NCBI GenBank assembly: GCA_002310015.1
Contig: DBYQ01000089.1
Location: forward strand, 887 to 20,571
Length of the DNA stretch: 19,685 nucleotides
Source of the DNA: Bacteroidales bacterium UBA1182
Lineage (GTDB): Bacteria; Bacteroidota; Bacteroidia; Bacteroidales; Bacteroidaceae
Direction of reading: 5' to 3'
Positions 1 to 10,035 of this stretch are shown one piece after another. A model generated the notes under the pieces. That model was not told where the DNA came from. It saw only the letters and a list, made by a program, of their open reading frames with translations, and made no database searches. Position 1 is the stretch's first letter, and each line of letters starts with the position of its first letter. The position numbers were made by a program, and so were the translations under genes.

Positions 1-3396
<3,396 letters not shown>

Positions 3397-3410
3397 TTAT
3401 ACTTGATAGA

Positions 3411-3455
3411 AGAAAGGGGTGATCGGCTTGACCGGTCACCCCTTTCTGTTTTTTT
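3411..3455 (+). terminator. Rho-independent terminator of the rpoC operon
   Basis: A perfect 12-bp stem (3411-3422 with 3436-3447) extends inward through TCGG/CCGG, including one T·G pair, to about 16 bp with a 5-base loop CTTGA. It is followed by a seven-T run at 3449-3455. It sits 14 bases after the rpoC stop codon and abuts the left end of the palindromic repeat. Confidence 0.93.
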
Positions 3456-3486
3456 GTACACAATAGGGACGGTTCCTTCTGTGTGC
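3456..3486. repeat. Left terminal hairpin of the palindromic element
   Basis: GTACACA (3456-3462) pairs with TGTGTGC (3480-3486), one pair being T·G, around a loop that carries the conserved core GGGACGGTTC. The equivalent hairpins at the right end (3803-3829) and in the second copy (19618-19650) keep the core and change both sides of the stem together. Confidence 0.7.
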
Positions 3487-3802
3487 TTTATGCGTTATTT
3501 GAGGGAACTTTTTGGGGTATCAGTATCTGAAGCACCGCAGAACTATCAGTTTGGGGAGACAACGCTCCAAGGCTACTTCGTACCCCTACGGACCCTAAAC
3601 GTCGAACGCCTCCTTTTTAGTCCCCTTCGGGGCCTAACAGTCGTTAAACGCAGCGCCGTTCTTAACGGGATCCTCCGTGGGCACTACGCTTACGCCTTTC
3701 CACGATGCTCCCCAGACTGATAGTTCTGCTACTGCAAAGGGAAAGTTTTAATACCGATACCCCAAAAAGTTCTGTGCACCTAGGAAATATATCATAATAA
3801 AT

Positions 3803-3829
3803 ATACAGAAAGAACCGTTCCTATTGTAT
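3803..3829. repeat. Right terminal hairpin of the palindromic element
   Basis: ATACA (3803-3807) pairs with TGTAT (3825-3829); a G·T pair can extend it by one. The loop, read on the minus strand, contains GGAACGGTTC, matching the left end's GGGACGGTTC. It is the inverted counterpart of the left terminal hairpin. Confidence 0.65.
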
Positions 3830-3852
3830 CAGGTATATAAATAGACCTGACT

Positions 3853-3882
3853 CAACAAAGAGCAACAAATTGCAACATCATT
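3853..3882. promoter_or_regulatory. Three 10-bp-spaced CAACA direct repeats upstream of the regulator promoter
   Basis: CAACA occurs at 3853, 3863 and 3873, an exact 10-base period (one helical turn). The first two copies share CAACAA. The array ends about 27 bases before the -7 box at 3909-3916. Same-face, phased repeats upstream of a promoter are typical of a regulator binding site; that this is one, and which protein binds, is inference. Confidence 0.4.
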
Positions 3883-3908
3883 TTTTCTCCCTAAAAGTTT
3901 TTGATAAC

Positions 3909-3916
3909 TAAATTTG
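3909..3916 (+). promoter_or_regulatory. Bacteroidetes -7 promoter box (TAAATTTG)
   Basis: TAAATTTG is a perfect match to the Bacteroidetes -7 consensus TAnnTTTG. The -33 region is only a T-rich run at about 3881-3887. The box ends 18 bases before the ATG at 3935 and overlaps the TTG at 3914, which argues against that TTG as the start codon. Confidence 0.6.
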
Positions 3917-3934
3917 CGAAAACGATTTTGTTTT

Positions 3935-4594
3935 ATGGGAGCATACCTAATCATATTTGGAGTCATTGTTCTGGACATATTGGCTATAGTTGATGTGAAA
4001 AAGAGTGGTGTAGAAAATGCCTGGGCATATATTGTTTTGATAGTGGCAATACCTTTACTTGGTTTCTCAATATGGTATCTTACTAAAACGTTTCTTGGTG
4101 TAAAGAAAAAATCTCCATCAGGATCATCAATAGAATCTAAAAAAAGAAGTATTAAGGATTATGTTTTAATGCGTTTAAATGAATCTCTGATATATTGTAA
4201 CCGTATTTTTAGAGAAAGTGATGACTATAACAAGTTAAGAAATAAACTATATATTTATACTCCTTCAGAGTCTAATTCCATTATTGACAATCTGGCATCA
4301 CAATATGATGTGATTATTAATGCTTTAGCTTCGTTTTTGAGTAATAGGGAATGTTTGGTCTGCATCTTGTCATCATTAGAGATATCAGAAGATTCTATAG
4401 CTTCTCTTCTTTTTGTAACAAACACTACGGTCCGTGCTTATAAATCAAAAATCAAATCTAAACTGCCTGCTTCGTATTATGAGATGTTTATTTTGAATAA
4501 AGTCTCAGCACTGAAAAGAAATACTTATTCCAAACGCCGGCAACCTATAATACAAGAACTAATTTTTTTGTTTATCATCAAAACTGTATATTGA
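3935..4594 (+). CDS. Membrane-anchored LuxR-like helix-turn-helix regulator
   Basis: A 219-residue protein of unknown specific function. Residues 2-21 and 31-50 are two hydrophobic helices with a short charged turn (DVKKSG), an arrangement like the PLDc_N-type N-terminal anchor. A basic linker follows at 56-75. Residues 134-178 resemble the LuxR-type HTH (LSNREC start, then SEDSIASLLFVTNTTVRAYKS, with a basic SKIKSKL recognition-helix end), as in Bacteroidetes regulators that carry a C-terminal HTH behind membrane segments. No kinase or receiver domain is seen. The ATG at 3935 is preferred over the upstream TTG (3914) because the -7 box covers the latter. The stop is 3 bases before the BspA-like gene, so the two are almost certainly cotranscribed. 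Base composition is visibly AT-richer than rpoC and dgt, suggesting an accessory origin. DNA binding is predicted from pattern only. Confidence 0.75.
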   Translation: MGAYLIIFGVIVLDILAIVDVKKSGVENAWAYIVLIVAIPLLGFSIWYLTKTFLGVKKKSPSGSSIESKKRSIKDYVLMRLNESLIYCNRIFRESDDYNKLRNKLYIYTPSESNSIIDNLASQYDVIINALASFLSNRECLVCILSSLEISEDSIASLLFVTNTTVRAYKSKIKSKLPASYYEMFILNKVSALKRNTYSKRRQPIIQELIFLFIIKTVY

Positions 4595-4597
4595 ATT

Positions 4598-5926
4598 ATG
4601 AAAAGAAAGTCTTTATTATTTGCGCTTGCTTTTTTATCATCAACAATGTGTTCTGTAGCCAGAGAGAGTTTCATATCTGGTGGAATACGATATGAGATTG
4701 AAGATGACAGTACTGTTTGTGTAATTCCTTTAGGAGACACTGATAAGTATGAAGGTGATGTTACTATTCCGACAAGTGTGAGTTACAATGGAGTTGAATA
4801 CAATGTCATAGGTATTGGAAGTATGGCATTCTATAAATGTGACAATCTTACTTCAATAACCATCTCGGATGGGCCAATATATATTAACGAATATGCATTT
4901 GCACAGTGTGGAAAACTGACATCAGTAAACATACCGAATAGCATACAACGAATATATTCTCATGTATTTGATAATACGGTATGGTATGAAGCTCAACCGG
5001 ATGGCGTTTTATATGCAGGTAAAGTGGCTTATAAGTATAAGGGAACAATGGCTCAAGATACCAGTATTGTCATAAAAGAAGGTACAATAACTATTGCTGA
5101 TTATGCTTTTGAGCGTTGTTCAAATCTTAAAGCGATAGAAATACCTTCAACCGTCTTGAGTATTGGTGCCTATGCCTTTTACAATTGTGCAAAACTGGCC
5201 TCAGTTACTGTTCCTCAAAGTGTTTATAATGTTGGAATAGGTACTTTTGAAGGTACTGCGTGGTATGACGCACAACCGGATGGCATCATTTATATAGGCT
5301 CAATGCTCTATGGATATAAAGGAGATCGCCTATTGGGGGATACATTGGTTGTCAGAGAAGGAACCAAGAGTATTAACAGACAGTCTTTGCCATGTCAAAG
5401 CAGATTAAAAGCCGTAATTATTCCGGAAGGGGTAACCATTATAGGTGTGGAAGCCTTCTACCATTGCGAGAATATGGATTCTGTTCACCTTCCTGGTAGT
5501 TTGACATTTTTAAGCGCTTATTCCTTTGCTGAATGTGTAAATATTAAGTCAATAACCATACCACACAACGTTGATTATATAGGATATGGTGCATTTGATA
5601 GATGTGACAAACTGATGTCAATCAGATCATTGTCTGTTATTCCGCCCACAATGTATCAGAATGCTTTTACAAGCACTGTATATGATAATGCAGTTCTTTA
5701 TGTTCCGGCTGAAAGTGTGAATGATTATAAGAACGCGGACGGATGGAACCAGTTCAGTAACATACGGGAGATTGCCACAACAGGTGTTGATATGATAGGT
5801 AGTAACAATGCAAGTGTAGAGTATTATGACCTATCTGGCATAATGATTGATGCTCCGAAAAGCGGTTTCAATATCATAAAATACAGAAACGGACTAACCA
5901 AACAGGTTTTCATTAAGGAAGAATAA
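4598..5926 (+). CDS. Secreted BspA-like leucine-rich repeat surface protein
   Basis: A 442-residue protein with an N-terminal signal peptide (MKRKSLLFALAFLSSTMCSVA, cleavage likely near residue 22). Residues about 65-350 are LRR_5/BspA-type repeats of about 23 residues, with the pattern I-x-x-x-AF-x-x-C-x-x-L-x-S-(I/V)-x-IP. Two longer inserted units (residues 129-149 and 222-242) share WY(E/D)AQPDG and YKYKG-like ends. The tail contains LYVPAESVNDYKNADGWNQF and then a small beta-type C-terminal segment (YYDLSG...GFNIIKYRNG...QVFIKEE), common at the ends of secreted Bacteroidales proteins. BspA-family proteins are associated with adhesion and binding of host or other bacterial surfaces; for this one that role is inferred. 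It follows the HTH gene by 3 bases and shares its AT-rich composition. Confidence 0.9.
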   Translation: MKRKSLLFALAFLSSTMCSVARESFISGGIRYEIEDDSTVCVIPLGDTDKYEGDVTIPTSVSYNGVEYNVIGIGSMAFYKCDNLTSITISDGPIYINEYAFAQCGKLTSVNIPNSIQRIYSHVFDNTVWYEAQPDGVLYAGKVAYKYKGTMAQDTSIVIKEGTITIADYAFERCSNLKAIEIPSTVLSIGAYAFYNCAKLASVTVPQSVYNVGIGTFEGTAWYDAQPDGIIYIGSMLYGYKGDRLLGDTLVVREGTKSINRQSLPCQSRLKAVIIPEGVTIIGVEAFYHCENMDSVHLPGSLTFLSAYSFAECVNIKSITIPHNVDYIGYGAFDRCDKLMSIRSLSVIPPTMYQNAFTSTVYDNAVLYVPAESVNDYKNADGWNQFSNIREIATTGVDMIGSNNASVEYYDLSGIMIDAPKSGFNIIKYRNGLTKQVFIKEE

Positions 5927-6011
5927 CTCCTTTACCATCTGTGGGTTCAAGTTCTTTCCATCTTAATCCGGTGCGTAACAGTCAATAGCCAACAGTTGTC
6001 CGCGGGTGGTG

Positions 6012-7349
6012 TTATACGGCGGGGAGGCTGTTGCCGTTGATTTTGCGGTAGATGTCTAGGGCGTAGACATCGGTCATGCCGCTTATGTAGTCCAGGACTG
6101 CAAGCAGTCTGTTGTAGATATCCTTGGCATGGATGTCATACTGGCTGGATACACGGTCTATGAGCAGCTTGGAATACTCGCGGTCGGGGTTGAGCACTGC
6201 TTCAACCATGAGGTCCAGCAAGGTGCTTATGATGCGGAAACCGGCCAGTTCCACCTCCAGCACGTCATGTGAACGGTAAATCTTGGTCACTGAGAGCTTG
6301 GCGCAGCGGCTGTAGGCCTCTCTGGGTATGTCACTGATATGTTTTATCAGAGAGCCTTCAAACTGTCCGTCAAGGATAGCTTTCTCATTCTCAAGGAACA
6401 CCTTTGTGCACTCCTCGACAAGCAGTCCTATCAGTTTGGAGCGCAGATATGAGACCTGCTCGTTAACATCGGTCACCATACCTATGATACTGCGTGCATG
6501 CTCCTGTTCCTGTGGTTTGAGGAATGCCATCATAAGCTCTATGGTCTGTTCTGTTGACAGTAGCTTGAGTTTGTGGGCATCCTCCAGATCCATGAGCAGA
6601 TAGCAGATGTCATCGGCAGCCTCTACCAGAAATACCAGTGGATAGCGTACATAATTGAGCGGTTCTCCGGGAGCGGACTTGCGTATTATGCCCAATTCAT
6701 CGGCAATTTTGGCAAATATCGGAGCCTCGCTGTCAAAGAAACCGAACTTGTGTTTGCCGTTGGCAAGTATCGATGCATAGGGATATTTCACTATCGATGC
6801 AAGTGTAGAGTATGTCATGGCAAAACCGCCTTTGCGACGTCCTATGAACTGGTGAGCCAGCAGACGGAATGCGTTTGCATTACCCTCAAAATTTATGATA
6901 TCGGTCCACTGACCGCGGTTGGATTCAAACTCTTTTTCCAGAATCTGTCCCTTTCCTTCAGTAAAATAGGCAGAAATAGCTTTCTCACCGGAGTGACCGA
7001 ACGGAGGGTTGCCCATGTCGTGTGCCAGACATGCGGCCGAAACTATATTTCCAATCTCGGTTATATATGTATTGCCCAGTTCCGGGTGCAGCTGCAATAA
7101 GCCACGTGACACGTTGTTTCCAAGGGAGCGGCCCACGCAAGCTACCTCCAGGCTGTGTGTCAAACGGTTGTGTACAAATACGCTGCCGGGCAGGGGGAAA
7201 ACCTGCGTCTTGTTCTGCAGCCGGCGGAACGGTGCGGAGAAGATGAGGCGGTCATAATCACGTAAAAACGCTGAGCGGTCATCCTTGTGTACTGACTCTA
7301 TGCCTTCCATACCCAGCCGCTTGGCTGATATTAGTCTTTCCCAATCCAT
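6012..7349 (-). CDS. dgt: dGTPase-like HD-domain deoxynucleotide triphosphohydrolase
   Basis: A 445-residue HD-superfamily enzyme of the Dgt type, which hydrolyses dGTP or other dNTPs to the nucleoside and triphosphate. The N-terminal signature YDRLIFSAPFRRLQNKTQVF is at 32-51. Metal ligands are visible: H65 in RLTHS, H110-D111 in CLAHDMGNPPFGHSGE, and D246/D247 in VEAADDICYLLMD. The length is typical of the shorter (type 2) dGTPase-like proteins. The ATG at 7349 starts with MDWERLISAKRLG and lies 19 bases downstream of a -7 box. It is divergent from dut across 106 bases. The exact substrate cannot be read from sequence. Confidence 0.93.
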   Translation of the reverse strand: MDWERLISAKRLGMEGIESVHKDDRSAFLRDYDRLIFSAPFRRLQNKTQVFPLPGSVFVHNRLTHSLEVACVGRSLGNNVSRGLLQLHPELGNTYITEIGNIVSAACLAHDMGNPPFGHSGEKAISAYFTEGKGQILEKEFESNRGQWTDIINFEGNANAFRLLAHQFIGRRKGGFAMTYSTLASIVKYPYASILANGKHKFGFFDSEAPIFAKIADELGIIRKSAPGEPLNYVRYPLVFLVEAADDICYLLMDLEDAHKLKLLSTEQTIELMMAFLKPQEQEHARSIIGMVTDVNEQVSYLRSKLIGLLVEECTKVFLENEKAILDGQFEGSLIKHISDIPREAYSRCAKLSVTKIYRSHDVLEVELAGFRIISTLLDLMVEAVLNPDREYSKLLIDRVSSQYDIHAKDIYNRLLAVLDYISGMTDVYALDIYRKINGNSLPAV

Positions 7350-7368
7350 CTGTTAGTTTCTTTTGTTT

Positions 7369-7376
7369 CAAAATTA
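7369..7376 (-). promoter_or_regulatory. -7 box for dgt (TAATTTTG on the minus strand)
   Basis: The minus strand reads TAATTTTG, a perfect TAnnTTTG. It ends 19 bases before the dgt start, matching the spacing seen for other genes here. No good -33 TTTG is found at the expected distance. Confidence 0.5.
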
Positions 7377-7411
7377 ATGGTTTTTCAGATGAATTCTGAC
7401 TTAGTTGGCGG

Positions 7412-7428
7412 TATATTTGCTATTTTCG
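7412..7428 (+). promoter_or_regulatory. Tandem -7 boxes for the dut operon
   Basis: TATATTTG (7412-7419) matches TAnnTTTG exactly, and TATTTTCG (7421-7428) matches with one mismatch. They end 36 and 27 bases before the dut ATG. Either could drive the dut operon; the -33 elements are weak. Confidence 0.45.
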
Positions 7429-7455
7429 CTGTGTAAAACCGTAATGCATTGCAAT

Positions 7456-7887
7456 ATGAAGGTAAAAATCATAAACCGTTCACATCATCAGCTTCCTGAA
7501 TATGCTACGGCACAGTCTGCCGGAGTGGATCTGAGAGCAAATCTGGATGAACCCGTAGTGATGAAACCCATGGAGCGCCGTCTTATACCTACCGGCCTGT
7601 TCATATCACTTCCTGTGGGCTTTGAGGCCCAGGTACGTCCGCGCAGCGGTCTTGCTATCAAGAAAGGTATAACCGTGCTCAATACTCCGGGTACCATTGA
7701 TGCCGATTACCGCGGTGAGATAGGCGTTATTCTTATCAATCTGTCACAGGAGGATTTCACTGTGAATGACGGCGAGCGCATTGCCCAGATGGTGATAGCA
7801 CGCCATGAGCAGGCAGAGTGGATTCAAGTGGAGACACTTGATGAGACTGAGCGCGGCGCCGGCGGATTTGGTCATAGCGGAGTATAA
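7456..7887 (+). CDS. dut: dUTP diphosphatase (dUTPase)
   Basis: A 143-residue trimeric-type dUTPase that converts dUTP to dUMP and PPi, keeping uracil out of DNA and supplying dUMP for thymidylate synthesis. All five motifs are present: AGVDLRA (22-28), RPRSGLA (61-67), GTIDADYRGE (79-88), GERIAQ (106-111) and the P-loop-like RGAGGFGHSG (133-142). The open frame extends upstream to 7405, but the ATG at 7456 (MKVKIINRS) gives the normal family length and start. The gene is first in an operon: the next start is 4 bases after its stop. Confidence 0.96.
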   Translation: MKVKIINRSHHQLPEYATAQSAGVDLRANLDEPVVMKPMERRLIPTGLFISLPVGFEAQVRPRSGLAIKKGITVLNTPGTIDADYRGEIGVILINLSQEDFTVNDGERIAQMVIARHEQAEWIQVETLDETERGAGGFGHSGV

Positions 7888-7891
7888 CCTG

Positions 7892-9235
7892 ATGAAAAGA
7901 AGCGGGCTCTTAGCGGTATTGTTTATTGCATTGGCTGCATGTATTTCATGCGGTTCATTGCGTCATGCCTCATCAGACCCCTTATCCCAGGCGCAGATTG
8001 CCGATTATGCCCGTGACCATTATTACATGGAGGGCACAAAGATGTTCAATGATTTTAAGTATGATGCCGCCATGGACCTGATGGAGCATAGCCTGTATTA
8101 TGATACAGCATCGGCAGCTACCTGTTACAGCCTGGCGCAATACTACATGTCTATACGTGACAGGGATCTGATTGAGAAAAACAGTAAAAAAGCTGAGACT
8201 CTCTTGCTCAGGGCAGTCCGTCTGGAGCCAGACAACTACTGGTACCGCCGTCTGCTGGCCATGAATTATCTGCGTCAGAACCGTCAGGCTGAGGGTATAG
8301 TACAATATGAGGAGATATCCCGCCGCTTCCCCGGCAGGACTGATGTCCTTATAACCTTGGCGAGCCTGTATGATGAGACAGGTGACTTTGAGAAAGAGTT
8401 GTGGGCGTTGAAGCGTTACGGACAGCTTGAGGATGTGGATGATGAGCTCAAGTTCCAGCGTTTTGTCTGCTATCTGCAGCTGGGTGAACTTGATTCTGCT
8501 TATTATGAGTCCGGAAACCCGGCTCAGGTGATAGAGATACTGATGAACACCACAAGTGACATGGTAAGGCAGGCTGAGAGTCAGATGGACAGGATAAGAA
8601 GCCGTGCTCTGCTGGATCTTGTAATGAGTTTCTGTGACGTGGTATCCGCGCATGAGCCGGCTTTGGCAGAACCCTATATACAGAAGTCATTGGGTTATAT
8701 GTGGCTGGGAGAGGATGATGATGCTCTTGCACTGCTGGCCAAAGGCTTGAAAGATGTCCGTACAGATAAGGATAAGGCCAGGATTTTCAGTATGATGGGA
8801 GATTATTACCATTCCTTAGGGCAAAAGGAGCAGATGTTTGCCAGCTATGATTCCACATTGCTGTATGATCCGCAGAACATAAGTGTTCTCAACAATTATG
8901 CCTACTATATGGCTCTTGAGGACCGTGATCTTGAAAAAGCTCTGCAGATGAGCGCCAAGACCCTTGAGGCAGAGCCGCTGAGTGCCACCTTCCTGGATAC
9001 ATATGCCTGGATACTGTTCAGGATGAAGAAGTACAAGGAGGCATTGAGCTATATGGAGAAGGCACTGCGTTATCTTGATGCAGACAATGCTGAGATATAT
9101 GAGCACTACGGTGACGTACTCTTTATGTGCGGTGAGAAGGATAAAGCACTTGAAAACTGGCACAGAGCCGTACAGTTAAACAGCACTTCTGAGACTCTGG
9201 ATCGTAAAATACGTGAGGAGAAATATCTGGAATGA
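7892..9235 (+). CDS. Tetratricopeptide-repeat lipoprotein
   Basis: A 447-residue predicted lipoprotein. The signal peptide MKRSGLLAVLFIALAAC gives a lipobox LAAC at C17; a second Cys at C20 (ISCG) is an alternative. The rest is helical with TPR units, clear in the N-terminal third (for example the AETLLLRAVRLEPDNYW unit) and in the C-terminal 130 residues (NNYAYYMALEDRDLEKALQM, then a DTYAWILFRMKKYKEALSYM unit and a YGDVLFMCGEKDKALENW unit). The frame is open further upstream inside dut, but the ATG 4 bases after the dut stop gives the signal peptide. Its stop overlaps the next start by 4 bases (ATGA). A scaffold or protein-interaction role in the periplasm or outer membrane is inferred; no specific partner is known from sequence. 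Confidence 0.88.
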   Translation: MKRSGLLAVLFIALAACISCGSLRHASSDPLSQAQIADYARDHYYMEGTKMFNDFKYDAAMDLMEHSLYYDTASAATCYSLAQYYMSIRDRDLIEKNSKKAETLLLRAVRLEPDNYWYRRLLAMNYLRQNRQAEGIVQYEEISRRFPGRTDVLITLASLYDETGDFEKELWALKRYGQLEDVDDELKFQRFVCYLQLGELDSAYYESGNPAQVIEILMNTTSDMVRQAESQMDRIRSRALLDLVMSFCDVVSAHEPALAEPYIQKSLGYMWLGEDDDALALLAKGLKDVRTDKDKARIFSMMGDYYHSLGQKEQMFASYDSTLLYDPQNISVLNNYAYYMALEDRDLEKALQMSAKTLEAEPLSATFLDTYAWILFRMKKYKEALSYMEKALRYLDADNAEIYEHYGDVLFMCGEKDKALENWHRAVQLNSTSETLDRKIREEKYLE

Positions 9236-10035
9236 GACATTTAAGATACATATTGCCTGTTCTTATTGCCGCTCTGTTCTTGGGAGGTTGCCGCTCTGCA
9301 AATGCTTTGAAGAGACAGAAAGGAGATGAGGAGCAGGAGGGTTCCCGTCTCATCCGTACGCTTGTTGCGCCTCCGCCTGTAAGTGAACTCACGGCAAGCC
9401 TGTCATTTAACATTAACGGAAACAAGGTGAGCGGACAGCTCAGGATGCGGCGCGGACGTAGCATCCAGCTCAGTGCCAGTGTTCTGGGTCTGATGGAAAT
9501 GGCACGTATAGAATTATTCCCGGATATGGTGGTGGTCATGGACCGCTATCATAATCTTTACTCAGTATGTCATTATGCCGATATTCCCCATAGAAATGAG
9601 TTGGGTTTTGATTTTGAAGAGGTCCAGGCGTTGCTTTGGAACAGGATATTCTGTCCGGGTTTTCCGGCAGAGGAGGATGCGGTAAGCCGTTTGGAGGTGA
9701 CTAAGGCCGATGAGGCTGGTAAGGTCCGGATAAAGGAAAAGGAGTACGGATACACTTTTGTAACGGATGGCAACGAGCGGTTGGAATCTATAATGAAATC
9801 AAGCGGCGGATACAGTTTCAGGATGGATTATTCTGATTTCACCGCATTATCCGGAAGTTGGAGATATCCGTTGGAACTCTCTGTTGAGATAACATCTTCA
9901 GGTGTTACTAATAACGTATCGGTCAAGATGTCATCAGTATCGGTGGAGAAGAAGAACTGGGCTGACCGTACCCAGGTGACGCGCAGGATGAAACAGGTTT
10001 CACTTGATGAATTGTTGGATAATCTGGATTTATGA
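9232..10035 (+). CDS. DUF4292-family lipoprotein (LolA/LolB-like fold suspected)
   Basis: A 267-residue lipoprotein with a clear lipobox LGGC at C20 after MRHLRYILPVLIAALFLGG. The remainder fits the Bacteroidetes DUF4292 family: a beta-rich mature domain with SLSFNINGNKVSGQLRMRRG and VLGLMEMARIELFPD, the alternating hydrophobic pattern seen in LolA/LolB-type lipoprotein carriers. The assignment to a carrier-like fold is inference. It starts inside the stop of the TPR gene and ends inside the start of the EnvC-like gene, so the three are translationally coupled, and an envelope function is likely. Confidence 0.82.
   Translation: MRHLRYILPVLIAALFLGGCRSANALKRQKGDEEQEGSRLIRTLVAPPPVSELTASLSFNINGNKVSGQLRMRRGRSIQLSASVLGLMEMARIELFPDMVVVMDRYHNLYSVCHYADIPHRNELGFDFEEVQALLWNRIFCPGFPAEEDAVSRLEVTKADEAGKVRIKEKEYGYTFVTDGNERLESIMKSSGGYSFRMDYSDFTALSGSWRYPLELSVEITSSGVTNNVSVKMSSVSVEKKNWADRTQVTRRMKQVSLDELLDNLDL

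Larger units (their letters stand above)
3456..3830. repeat. Long imperfect palindromic repeat element, about 375 bp, non-coding
   Basis: This stretch contains no convincing gene. Its two halves are inverted copies of each other. The outer ends (3457-3484 and 3803-3830) match at 23 of 28 positions as inverted repeats around a core ACGGTTC. The next arms, GAACTTTTTGGGGTATC (3505-3521) and its exact complement (3756-3772), are 17 bp. A further pair (3538-3558 and 3708-3728) matches at 20 of 21. Weaker complementarity continues inward (CCGTAGGGG-like at 3580-3592 against 3675-3686). The centre holds smaller hairpins, CCCC-TTC-GGGG at 3622-3632 and CCGTT-CTT-AACGG at 3656-3668. The outer end and first inner arm recur in the same order at 19618-19685, so this is a dispersed family. 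It could be a MITE-like or REP-like mobile element or a structured RNA; no transposase is present here. Confidence 0.85.

Noticed and set aside
3403..3720. A 105-residue open frame over the terminator and repeat
   Set aside because: It runs through the rpoC terminator hairpin and most of the palindromic element, has no recognisable domain, and its sequence is explained by the repeat structure.
3914..3934. TTG start for the HTH regulator, 7 codons upstream of the ATG
   Set aside because: The TTG lies inside the TAAATTTG -7 box, so it would be upstream of the likely transcription start.
5927..6011. Gap between the BspA-like gene and the end of dgt, examined for a bidirectional terminator
   Set aside because: No stem with an adjoining T-run was found on either strand.
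6573..7100. Plus-strand open frame of 175 residues opposite dgt
   Set aside because: It has no homologous-looking domain or promoter and mirrors the well-supported HD hydrolase on the other strand.
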